From DATAGF01 sp963835685 (GTDB lineage Bacteria; Actinomycetota; Thermoleophilia; Miltoncostaeales; Miltoncostaeaceae): a stretch of DNA of 64,000 nt. Positions within the stretch are counted from its first letter, which is position 1. Each line of letters begins with the position of its first letter. Under the pieces are notes generated by a model. The model worked only from the letters and a program-made list of their open reading frames with translations. It was not told where the DNA came from and made no database searches. This document shows, piece by piece, positions 47,273-54,374 of this stretch. The stretch spans positions 248,001 to 312,000 of the forward strand of contig CAWIGI010000013.1 of NCBI GenBank assembly GCA_963835685.1, given 5' to 3'. Both the position numbers and the translations under genes were made by a program.

Positions 47273-47354
47273 GAGAGGGGCGTATGGCCTCAGCCCCTCG
47301 GACGGCGCGCCCCGCCGTCAGGCGGAGCCGGGAGAGGGGCGTATGTCCGCCCCT
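47273..47354. repeat. Two hairpins sharing a 14-base direct repeat
   Basis: GAGAGGGGCGTATG occurs at 47273-47286 and again at 47332-47345. Each copy is followed by its own complement, so two stem-loops form: GAGGGGC...GCCCCTC (47275-47299) and AGGGGCG-TATGTC-CGCCCCT (47335-47354). They lie in the 133-base gap before the DedA-family gene and just after the stop of the small membrane gene at 47353. They could act as terminators or attenuators for that leftward gene. Confidence 0.5.
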
Positions 47355-47673
47355 AGGCCGCCCGGCGCTCCCCTGGCGGCGCGTCGGCGTCGCGGCGCGC
47401 GACGGCGCGCAGGGCGTGCCGGCGCTCGCCGGCGGGCTCCCGGAGGCGCCCGAGCAGGGGGCTCAGCAGCGCGAGGGCGGCGACGGCAGCGACGAGGGCG
47501 GCCTGCGGCGCGTCCGCCTCGAGCGCGAGGGCCGCGAGGGCCATCAGCCCGAGCCCGCCGACGGCGCGCATCGTCATGAGGGCGGCCGACGAGGCGCGCC
47601 CGGGACGGCCCGCGTCCCACGCGGCCCACGCCAGCAGCGCCGAGAGCGCCAGACCCGCCGTCCACCAGCCCAT
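47353..47673 (-). CDS. Small hydrophobic protein, three predicted helices
   Basis: A 106-residue protein: MGWWTAGLALSALLAWAAWDA forms the first helix, then two Ala/Leu-rich helices (MRAVGGLGLMALAALALE and ALVAAVAALALLSPLLG), then a basic tail. No family is recognised. Its ATG is clear, but codon patterns in such Ala-rich frames are weak evidence, so some doubt remains about whether it is real. The 110 bases upstream separate it from a divergent small gene. Confidence 0.55.
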   Translation of the reverse strand: MGWWTAGLALSALLAWAAWDAGRPGRASSAALMTMRAVGGLGLMALAALALEADAPQAALVAAVAALALLSPLLGRLREPAGERRHALRAVARRDADAPPGERRAA

Positions 47674-47770
47674 GGAACCCTCCCCTCGGGTGGTCTGACT
47701 TGGCCGCCCGGCGGCGTTCCCCTGCCGTCGCGAGATCCCTCTGAAACGGCACGGTGTCCGCGGTCTGTGC

Positions 47771-47776
47771 GATAAT
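47771..47776 (+). promoter_or_regulatory. -10 box of a probable leaderless transcript
   Basis: GATAAT at 47771-47776 matches five of six -10 positions. It lies only seven bases before the ATG at 47784, so the transcript would start at or within a base or two of the start codon. Such leaderless arrangements are common in actinobacteria. The -35 region (around 47748) has no good match. Confidence 0.5.
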
Positions 47777-47783
47777 GCAGCCC

Positions 47784-48032
47784 ATGTCCGAGATCCCCGC
47801 CCAGCTCCTCGAGTCCTTCAAGCTGCTCGATCCGGAGGTCGCCCAGCGGCTGACCGACGCCCTGACCCCGGTCGCCGGGGAGCTCGGTCCCCGCGAGGAG
47901 GCCGTCCTGGAGCGACTCGTGCGCGGCCTCGCCGACGGCGCGCCGGCGGCGGAGCTCAACGCGTTCGTCCGCCTCCTCCCGGTGACGGTCAGCCGGGCGG
48001 TGCAGCCGGCGATCGAGCCGGTCACCGCCTGA
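47784..48032 (+). CDS. Small acidic helical protein, leaderless
   Basis: An 82-residue protein that is all helical by composition, for example MSEIPAQLLESFKLLDPEVAQRL, REEAVLERLVRGLADGAPAAELN and VRLLPVTVSRAVQPAI. There is no membrane segment, Cys or known motif. An ATG at 47775 is possible, but would leave the -10 box immediately adjacent to the start, so 47784 is preferred. A hairpin-forming stretch (ACCCCG...CGGGGT, about 48055-48082) follows and may terminate transcription. Function unknown. Confidence 0.6.
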   Translation: MSEIPAQLLESFKLLDPEVAQRLTDALTPVAGELGPREEAVLERLVRGLADGAPAAELNAFVRLLPVTVSRAVQPAIEPVTA

Positions 48033-48102
48033 ACCACCCGGCGCGCGTCGCGGTACCCCGGTCTCCGCTCCTGAAGCGGGGTCTGCGCTAGCGTTCGCGC
48101 TC

Positions 48103-49317
48103 GTGACCGCCCGCCGCACGATCGCCGCGATCGCCCTGGTCTGCGCGTCGGCCGCGCTCGCGGGGTGCGGCTCCGGCGGGGACGCGGAGGACGCCGTCGC
48201 CTCCGCCGAGCGGTCCCAGCGCCCGGCCCGGCAGGAGGCGCAGGCCGGCGGCTTCCGGCTGGCGAAGGTGGCGGGCAACCTCGGCGACGCCCTCTACGTG
48301 ACCGCCGCGCCGGGCCGGCCGGGGCGCCTGTACGTCGTCCAGCAGGGCGGCCGCATCAGGATCCTCGAGCGGGGCCGGATGCGGGGGACGTTCCTCGACA
48401 TCTCCGGCCTCGTCACCGCGGGCGGCGAGCAGGGGCTGCTGGGACTGGCGTTCCACCCGGGCTACGCCCGCAACGGCCGTTTCTTCGTGTACTACACGAC
48501 CGGCGCCGGCGACCAGCGGGTGGTCGAGTACCGGCGCGCGAGCGCGGGGCGGGCCAACCGCGGCAGCGCCCGCGGGCTCCTGACGATGCAGGACCCGTAC
48601 TCGAACCACAACGGCGGGCACCTGGCGTTCGGCCCAGACGGGTTCCTCTACATCGGCACCGGCGACGGCGGCAGCGGCGGGGACCCCGAGGACAACGGCC
48701 AGTCCCCGGACACCCTCCTCGGCAAGCTGCTGCGGATCGACGTCAACTCGCGCAGCGGCGGCCGCCCCTACGGGATCCCGCCGGGCAACCCCTACCGCTC
48801 GGGCGGCGGCCGGCCCGAGATCTACGCCTACGGCCTGCGCAACCCGTGGCGCTTCTCGTTCGACCGCCGGCGCGGCGACCTCTGGATCGGCGACGTCGGC
48901 CAGAACGCCGTCGAGGAGATCGACTTCCGCCGCCGCGGGACCGGCGCCGGCGTGAACTTCGGCTGGAACGCCTTCGAGGGCCGTTCCGCCTTCTCCGGGG
49001 GCGGCCCGGTCCGCGGCAGGTCGCCGGTGGGGCCGGTGTCCCAGTACTCGCACGGCTCCCAGGGCGACTGCTCGGTCACGGGCGGCTACGTCTACAGGGG
49101 CACCAAGGTCCCGGCGCTGCGCGGCCGCTACGCATACGCCGACTACTGCTCGGGGCGCCTGTGGACCATGCGCGCCGGGCCCGACCCGGGCGGCGTGCGC
49201 GAGGAGACCGGCCGGCTCGGCGTCAGCCTGTCCAATGTCACCTCCTTCGGCGAGGGGCTCGCCGGCGAGGTCTATGTCATCGCCAACGGCTCGCTCTACC
49301 GCTTCGCCCGCCGCTAG
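48103..49317 (+). CDS. Lipoprotein sugar dehydrogenase, PQQ-type (Hhip/GDH family)
   Basis: A 404-residue beta-propeller dehydrogenase of the soluble glucose/sorbosone dehydrogenase family. A lipoprotein signal ends with lipobox LAGC at about residue 22, so it is anchored outside the membrane. Family motifs include EQGLLGLAFHPGYARNGRFFVYYT, SNHNGGHLAFGPDGFLYIGTGDGG (His at the PQQ site), YAYGLRNPWRFSFD and WIGDVGQNAVEEID. Pyrroloquinoline quinone is the expected cofactor; the sugar substrate is not evident. The end overlaps the N-terminus of the HemQ gene. Confidence 0.9.
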   Translation: MTARRTIAAIALVCASAALAGCGSGGDAEDAVASAERSQRPARQEAQAGGFRLAKVAGNLGDALYVTAAPGRPGRLYVVQQGGRIRILERGRMRGTFLDISGLVTAGGEQGLLGLAFHPGYARNGRFFVYYTTGAGDQRVVEYRRASAGRANRGSARGLLTMQDPYSNHNGGHLAFGPDGFLYIGTGDGGSGGDPEDNGQSPDTLLGKLLRIDVNSRSGGRPYGIPPGNPYRSGGGRPEIYAYGLRNPWRFSFDRRRGDLWIGDVGQNAVEEIDFRRRGTGAGVNFGWNAFEGRSAFSGGGPVRGRSPVGPVSQYSHGSQGDCSVTGGYVYRGTKVPALRGRYAYADYCSGRLWTMRAGPDPGGVREETGRLGVSLSNVTSFGEGLAGEVYVIANGSLYRFARR

Positions 49318-50098
49318 CCCGGCGGCCGCCGGCGGCCCGGTCCGGCCCTCGGCCGGCTGGGGGGTCGTGCACCTGATGCTGCGCGCCGCGCCCGGCGACC
49401 GGGATGCGCGCACGGCCGGCGACGCCCTCGACGCCATCGCGGAGTTCGCGCGGGCCGATCCGCAGCAGGTGATCGCCTTCTCGGTGCTCGGGGGGCGAGC
49501 CGACCTGGGCCTGATGGCCGTCGGCCCCGACCTCGACGCCCTCGACGCCCTGGTGAAGCGCATCCTGCGCGGGCCCTTCGAGCCGGTCTACTCGTTCGTC
49601 TCCCTCACCGAGCTCAGCGAGTACACGAGCACCGAGGACGACGAGCGCGCCCGCCTGCTGGCCGAGGGGGCGGAGGACGTCGAGGCGAGCCTGGCCGAGT
49701 GGCGCGCCCGGATGGAGGCGTACCGGGAGGCCCGCCTGCACCCCCGCCTGCCCCCCCGCTCGACGATCGCCTTCTACCCGATGTCCAAGCGCCGCGAGCC
49801 GGGCGCGAACTGGTACGAGCTGAGCTTCGAGGAGCGCAAGCGCCTCATGGGGGGCCACGCGCAGGTGGGCCGGCGCTACGCCGGGCGCATCCTGCAGCTC
49901 ATCACCGGCGCCACCGGGCTCGACGACTGGGAGTGGGGCGTGACCCTGCTCGCCGACGACCTCGCGGCGATCAAGGAGATCGTCTACGAGATGCGCTTCG
50001 ACGAGGTCAGCGCGCGCTACGCCGAGTTCGGCCCCTTCTTCGTGGGCCTCGTGATGGAGCCCGAGGAGGCGTTCGGCCGAGCCGGCCTCGGGGGCTGA
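49274..50098 (+). CDS. hemQ: Coproheme decarboxylase (chlorite dismutase family)
   Basis: Converts coproheme to heme b in the coproporphyrin-dependent pathway used by Gram-positive bacteria. Recognisable elements are GWGVVHLMLRA, a long helical linker, and the family core YPMSKRREPGANWYELSFEERK, then MGGHAQVGRRYAGRI with the proximal His, GLDDWEWGVTLLADD and RYAEFGPFFVG. The catalytic Tyr is that of YPMSKRR. I used the ATG at 49274, overlapping the upstream gene by 44 bases; the first 28 residues are low-complexity and the true start could be later. It is not next to other heme genes. Confidence 0.88.
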   Translation: MSSPTARSTASPAASPAAAGGPVRPSAGWGVVHLMLRAAPGDRDARTAGDALDAIAEFARADPQQVIAFSVLGGRADLGLMAVGPDLDALDALVKRILRGPFEPVYSFVSLTELSEYTSTEDDERARLLAEGAEDVEASLAEWRARMEAYREARLHPRLPPRSTIAFYPMSKRREPGANWYELSFEERKRLMGGHAQVGRRYAGRILQLITGATGLDDWEWGVTLLADDLAAIKEIVYEMRFDEVSARYAEFGPFFVGLVMEPEEAFGRAGLGG

Positions 50099-50135
50099 TC
50101 CGCTCGCCGGGCTGGGGAAGGCCCCGGGCGCGCCG

Positions 50136-50227
50136 GCGAAATCGGCTCCGGCCTTCGGCCGGGGCGCGCCGATTTCGCAGATGCGGACTAATCCGGCCTT
50201 ACCGCCTTCGGCGGGGCGAGAGGCCGG
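50136..50227. terminator. Two nested hairpins, probable bidirectional terminator
   Basis: Between the convergent hemQ and OsmC genes there are two long dyads. In the first, GCGAAATCGGC (50136-50146) pairs with GCCGATTTCGC (50168-50178), enclosing the inner hairpin CCGGCC-TTC-GGCCGG. In the second, CCGGCCT (50193-50199) pairs with AGGCCGG (50221-50227), enclosing CCGCC-TTC-GGCGG. The tight TTC loops make very stable RNA stems on either strand. There is no T-run. Confidence 0.65.
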
Positions 50228-50230
50228 AAT

Positions 50231-50744
50231 TCACCGTTCTGCGGCGGCCGTCTCGGTGATGAGCTCCCGTTCCACGGTGAGCGGCCGGGCGAGGGCGTCG
50301 AGCACGGGGCAGTGGCGGTTGAACGTGGTCGGCCAGCTCCTCGTAGCGCTCCCGGCTCTCCGGCCCCGTCAGGGAGACGCGCAGCGTGACCTTCTCGTAG
50401 CCGGCGGGCTGCACCGCGTCGACCCCGAGGAGGCCGCGCAGGTCGATGTCGCCGACCACCTCCACCTCCACCCGGTCGAGGGCGACGCCGAGCTCCGCGG
50501 CCCAGAGCCGGTAGGTGATCGCCTGGCAGGTGGCGAGGCTCGTCAGGAACAGCTCGATGGGGCTCTGGGCGGTGTCCGACCCGCCCAGCGAGCGCGGCTC
50601 GTCGCACGCGACGGTGTGGCCGCGGGCGGTGGCCTCGCAGAGCATGCCCTCCTCCAGCGCCGTCGTCAGGCGGATGGCCACGCGGGCGCGCCCGGGGTCG
50701 GCGCGGAAGCGGTCGGCGAGCGCGGCGTGGGGTGCCTCGGCCAT
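50231..50744 (-). CDS. OsmC/Ohr-family protein, one frameshift
   Basis: Thiol-dependent peroxidase family acting on organic or inorganic hydroperoxides. The two reactive cysteines lie in SLATCQAITYRLWA and, after frame correction, in HVNRHCPVLDAL. The frame breaks at 50318-50324, where the coding strand reads GTTCAAC; removing one T restores ELADHVNRHCPV and runs to the normal end TVERELITETAAER with a stop at 50231. Length after correction (about 170 residues) is slightly above the usual 140-150. The ATG at 50744 is clear. It is divergent from the alcohol dehydrogenase gene. Confidence 0.85.
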
Positions 50745-50822
50745 GGCGCCCAATGCTACCGGCCCGGCCGCGCCAGGCCGGGCGCGGGTATCCTGGCGCC
50801 CCGGTCCGGCGGAGGGAGGACG

Positions 50823-51914
50823 ATGAAGGCGCTCACGTTCCAGAGCACGCACGACGTCCGCATCGAGGAGGTGGCCGACCCGGCGATCGAGCAGCCGGCG
50901 GACGCGATCGTGCGGGTCACGATGGCCGGCATCTGCGGCTCGGACCTCCACATCTTCAACGCCGGCGAGGCGTTCGGCTTCCCCGCGGGCTCGCGCCTGG
51001 GCCACGAGTTCATCGGCACGGTCGAGGAGGTGGGGCCCGAGGTCCGGGCGGTGCGGCCCGGCGACCGCGTGATGGCGGCCGTCATGGTCGGGTGCGGCGC
51101 CTGCACGTGGTGCCGCGAGGGGCTCGCGTCGTCCTGCGTGCGCGTGTCGCTGTTCGGCTGGGCGCCGCGCGTCTGGCAGGCCGGCGGCGCGGTGCAGGGC
51201 GGCCAGTCCGAGCTCGTGCGCGTCCCGCTCGCCGACAGCACCCTGCACCCGATGCCCGAGTCGCTCGCCGACCCGACCCGCGAGCCCACCCTCCTGCCGC
51301 TGGTCAACGTCATGTCCACGGGCTGGCACGGCCTGACCTCGGCCGGGACGGGTCCCGGCCAGTCGGTGGCCGTCATCGGCGACGGCGCCGTCGGGCTCGC
51401 CGGTGTCCACGGCGCCCGGGCGAAGGGCGCCGAGCGGATCGTCTGCCTCGGCCACCACGCCGACCGCCTCGACACTGCGACGGTGCTCGGCGCGACGCTG
51501 GTGGTCGACTCCCGCGACGACGAGGAGATCAAGGAGGCCGTCATGGAGCACACCGGGGGCGAGGGCGCCCACGTGGTGATCGACTCCATCTCGGGACCGG
51601 AGTCGATGGCCACGGCCCACGCCTGCGTGCGCCCCGGCGGCACGATCGCGTGCCTGGGCATGGATCACTTCATGGGCAAGATGCCCAGCGTCAACTGGTA
51701 CGACCAGTTCGTGCGCAACATCTCGGTCACCGGCGGCCTGGTGCCGGGCAAGCGCTACTTCCCCGAGCTCCTGGCGCTCGCGGAGCTCGGCGAGATCGAC
51801 CCCGCGCCCATGCTCTCCCACCGGCTGCCGCTGGACGAGGCGGCGGCGGGGTACCAGATGATGGCGGACCGCGTCGAGGGGGTCGTCAAGGTGGCCCTGC
51901 AGCCCGGGACGTGA
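50823..51914 (+). CDS. Zinc-dependent alcohol dehydrogenase, MDR family
   Basis: Medium-chain NAD(P)-dependent dehydrogenase of 363 residues. The catalytic zinc ligands are Cys38 in GICGSDLH and His61-Glu62 in GHEFIG. The structural zinc lobe has Cys91, 94, 97 and 105 (GCGACTWCREG...C). The coenzyme loop is VIGDGAVGLAGVHGA. An insertion-free N-terminus MKALTFQSTHDVRIEEV resembles bacterial threonine/sorbitol-type dehydrogenases; the substrate is unknown. GGAGGGAGG just upstream is the ribosome-binding site. Its stop overlaps the next start (GTGA). Confidence 0.9.
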   Translation: MKALTFQSTHDVRIEEVADPAIEQPADAIVRVTMAGICGSDLHIFNAGEAFGFPAGSRLGHEFIGTVEEVGPEVRAVRPGDRVMAAVMVGCGACTWCREGLASSCVRVSLFGWAPRVWQAGGAVQGGQSELVRVPLADSTLHPMPESLADPTREPTLLPLVNVMSTGWHGLTSAGTGPGQSVAVIGDGAVGLAGVHGARAKGAERIVCLGHHADRLDTATVLGATLVVDSRDDEEIKEAVMEHTGGEGAHVVIDSISGPESMATAHACVRPGGTIACLGMDHFMGKMPSVNWYDQFVRNISVTGGLVPGKRYFPELLALAELGEIDPAPMLSHRLPLDEAAAGYQMMADRVEGVVKVALQPGT

Positions 51915-53350
51915 GGCTCGAGGACCGGCTCGCGGCGGCCCGCCAGGGCCACCTCGCGGCGGCCCTCGACCGCCTGGACGCGCAGGACCGCGAGCGACTC
52001 CGGGCGCAGGTCGAGGCCCTCGACCTCGACCTGGTCGGGCAACTCGTGGACGAGCTGGTGGGGGACGAGTCCCCGCCCGAGCTGGGCAGGGTCGAGCCGC
52101 TGGCCCCCGCGGACGTCATCCCGCTGCCGCGCACCGACGCCGACCGCGCCCGGCAGCGGGAGGCGCGGGAGGCCGGCGAGGAGGCGCTGGCGGCGGGGCG
52201 CGTCGCGGCCGTGCTGCTCGCGGGGGGCCAGGGGACGCGCCTGGGCTTCGACGGCCCCAAGGGGGCGTTTCGGTTCAGCCCGATCACGGGGACGACGCTC
52301 TTCGCGCACCACGCCGCCAAGATCGCCGCGCTGCGCCGCCGCCACGCGACCGCGCTCCCGTGGTACGTGCTGACCTCGCCCCAGAACGACGCCGTCACCA
52401 AGGCCACCTTCGCCGATCACGACCACTTCGGGCTGGATCCCGGGTCGGTGCGCTTCGTCGTCCAGGGCACCCTGCCGGCGGTCGACCGAGCCGACGGCGC
52501 CATCCTGCTCGAGGCGCCGGACCGCCTGGCGCTCTCGCCCGACGGCCACGGCGGCCTGCTCTCGGCGCTCCGGGCCTCGGGGGCACTCGACGAGATGGCC
52601 GGGGAGGGCGCCGACACCATCTTCACGTTCCAGGTCGACAACCCGATGCTGTCGATCTGCCGCCCCGACTTCGTGGGCCACCACGTGGCGGCGGGGGCCG
52701 ACATGTCGTCCATGGTCGTCCGCAAGCGCAGCCCCGAGGAGAGGATGGGCGTGATCGCCCGCATCGACGGGCGCACCGGCGTGGTCGAGTACAGCGACCT
52801 GCCGGACGAGCTCGCGCGGATGCGCGACGGCGACGGCGAGCTCGCCTTCTGGGCCGGCTCGGTCGCCGTCCACTGCATCGAGGTCGCGTTCGTCCGCGAG
52901 CTCACCGAGGGCGGGCTGCGGCTTCCGTACCACCGGGCGGTGAAGGCCGTGCGGCACGTGGACGAGGACGGCCGTCCGGTCGAGCCGCGCGAGCCCAACG
53001 CCGTCAAGTTCGAGACCTTCATCTTCGACGCCCTGCTGAGCGCCCGCCGGTCGGTGACCGTGGAGGCGCGGCGGGAGGAGGAGTACTCGCCGATCAAGAA
53101 CGCCGAGGGCGCCGACTCGCCGGAGACCGCGCGGCGCGACCTGAACCGGAAGTACGCCCGCTGGCTGGAGTCCGCGGGGGTGAGCGTGCCGCGCGGTGAC
53201 GACGGCCTGCCGGTGGACCTCGAGATCGACCCCCGGTTCGCCCTCGACGCCGAGGAGCTGGCTCAGCGCCTCCCGCCGGGCCTCGCGCTCGAGGGCCCGG
53301 CGGTCATCCCGCCCGCGGCCACGCCGTCCGGGCAGCCCGGGCCCATGTGA
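51911..53350 (+). CDS. UDP-N-acetylhexosamine/UDP-sugar pyrophosphorylase family protein
   Basis: A 479-residue nucleotidyltransferase of the UDPGP family. The signature is AVLLAGGQGTRLGFDGPKG near residue 100, followed by FAHHAAKI, WYVLTSP, FVVQGTLPAVD, SPDGHGGLLSAL (uridine site), QVDNPML and the substrate loop with EEYSPIKNAEG. The layout with an N-terminal helical extension is that of eukaryote-like UAP1 enzymes, which make UDP-GlcNAc or UDP-GalNAc. It is coupled to the alcohol dehydrogenase, suggesting linked sugar metabolism (inference). Confidence 0.88.
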   Translation: MRLEDRLAAARQGHLAAALDRLDAQDRERLRAQVEALDLDLVGQLVDELVGDESPPELGRVEPLAPADVIPLPRTDADRARQREAREAGEEALAAGRVAAVLLAGGQGTRLGFDGPKGAFRFSPITGTTLFAHHAAKIAALRRRHATALPWYVLTSPQNDAVTKATFADHDHFGLDPGSVRFVVQGTLPAVDRADGAILLEAPDRLALSPDGHGGLLSALRASGALDEMAGEGADTIFTFQVDNPMLSICRPDFVGHHVAAGADMSSMVVRKRSPEERMGVIARIDGRTGVVEYSDLPDELARMRDGDGELAFWAGSVAVHCIEVAFVRELTEGGLRLPYHRAVKAVRHVDEDGRPVEPREPNAVKFETFIFDALLSARRSVTVEARREEEYSPIKNAEGADSPETARRDLNRKYARWLESAGVSVPRGDDGLPVDLEIDPRFALDAEELAQRLPPGLALEGPAVIPPAATPSGQPGPM

Positions 53351-53388
53351 CATAGGACATGCGGCTTGCCCTCGCCAGTTGGGCGGCC

Positions 53389-54297
53389 TCAGATCGCCCC
53401 GCTGTGCCAGCGAGCCACGGGCATCCAGTGGTGTCGTCCCTCGAGGCGCACGAGTTGTCCGAAGGGCTCCGGGAAGTGACAGGCCCCCATGACCATCCCC
53501 TCGTCGGCGATGCGCTTCGCGAGCGCTGTGCGCGTGGTCACGGCCGTCTCGGGCTCCATGTCGAACGAGCACGCGAGCGACGGGTCGTTCACCTGCGAGG
53601 GGTGGAGCCACAGGTCGCCGACCAGAAGCGCGCGCTCCTCGCCGGAGTCGATGAGCAGGCTTGTGCTCCCAGGCGTGTGCCCTGGGGTCGGCAGGAGGGT
53701 CAGCTGGCGGGAGAGGCTGTGCTCCCCGTCCACGAGCTCGACCGCGCCCGATTCCATCAGCGGGCCGATCGTGTCGCCGACGTACGGAAACGGGAACGCC
53801 TCCTGGACCTCGGGCCTGCTCCACGCCTCCCAGTCCGAGCGGGGCACGAGGTACCGGGCCCGCGGGAACGCCGGCGTCGGCGCGGAACCGCCGGTGGCCA
53901 GGACGCCGCCGACGTGATCCGGGTGGATGTGGGTGATCACGACGGTGTCGACCTCCTCCGCCGACACGTCGAGCGCGGCGAGGCGCGCGCCCAGCTGCCC
54001 CCCGACGCCGAGGAAGGAGGGGAAGGCCAGCGCCGCGGCCCCGCACCCGGTGTCCACGAGGACACATCGATCGGCGCCGCGCAGGAGGTAGCAGGTCACG
54101 AGGTAGCGCCACCCACCGTCGGCGCTGAACGCCTCCGGGTAGCGCGAGCGGTGGACGTCCCATTCCTCGGACGTGAGACCGGTGAAGACCTGATCGATGG
54201 CGAGGGGAAAGGAGAGATCGACGTCGAGCAGGGCAGTGACGCTGACGTCGCCGACGGCGATGGTCGGGGACGTGTGCGCGTCCGTGGTGGTGCTCAT
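53389..54297 (-). CDS. Metallo-beta-lactamase-fold hydrolase
   Basis: A 302-residue metal-dependent hydrolase. The zinc motif is His123-x-His125-x-Asp127-His128 in THIHPDHVGG. Further ligands are the His in PTPGHTPGSTS and the Asp in LLVGDLWLHPSQ, and a last His lies near GRHHWMPV. The pattern is that of lactonase/AHL-lactonase-like members, not of beta-lactamases or glyoxalase II. It starts with ATG at 54297 preceded by GGAG at seven bases. A promoter-like element that is repeated upstream of the small ORFs at 57961 lies between it and the LuxR-type gene. Confidence 0.88.
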   Translation of the reverse strand: MSTTTDAHTSPTIAVGDVSVTALLDVDLSFPLAIDQVFTGLTSEEWDVHRSRYPEAFSADGGWRYLVTCYLLRGADRCVLVDTGCGAAALAFPSFLGVGGQLGARLAALDVSAEEVDTVVITHIHPDHVGGVLATGGSAPTPAFPRARYLVPRSDWEAWSRPEVQEAFPFPYVGDTIGPLMESGAVELVDGEHSLSRQLTLLPTPGHTPGSTSLLIDSGEERALLVGDLWLHPSQVNDPSLACSFDMEPETAVTTRTALAKRIADEGMVMGACHFPEPFGQLVRLEGRHHWMPVARWHSGAI

Positions 54298-54329
54298 GTT
54301 CGGCTCCAGAGACGTAGGTGACCGTCCGC

Positions 54330-54374
54330 CGCACGCTAGGACGGCTCATGCGCGACCCGCATCCCAAGTTCTTT
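54330..54374 (-). promoter_or_regulatory. Two-block promoter-like element, copy A
   Basis: Reading leftwards: AAAG-n-ACTTGGGATGC (54374-54359), 13 bases, then GCCGTC-nn-AGC-n-TGCG (54345-54330). The same blocks with identical spacing recur at 57884-57928. CGTC is a common -10 core of ECF-sigma promoters and lies 17 bases from GGGAT, so the two blocks may be -35 and -10 regions (inference). The element overlaps the LuxR-type stop codon and would drive the hydrolase gene, leaving a leader of about 35 bases. Confidence 0.5.

Noticed and set aside
53351..53388. Terminator between the UDP-sugar pyrophosphorylase and hydrolase genes
   Set aside because: The 38-base gap contains no stem of useful length.
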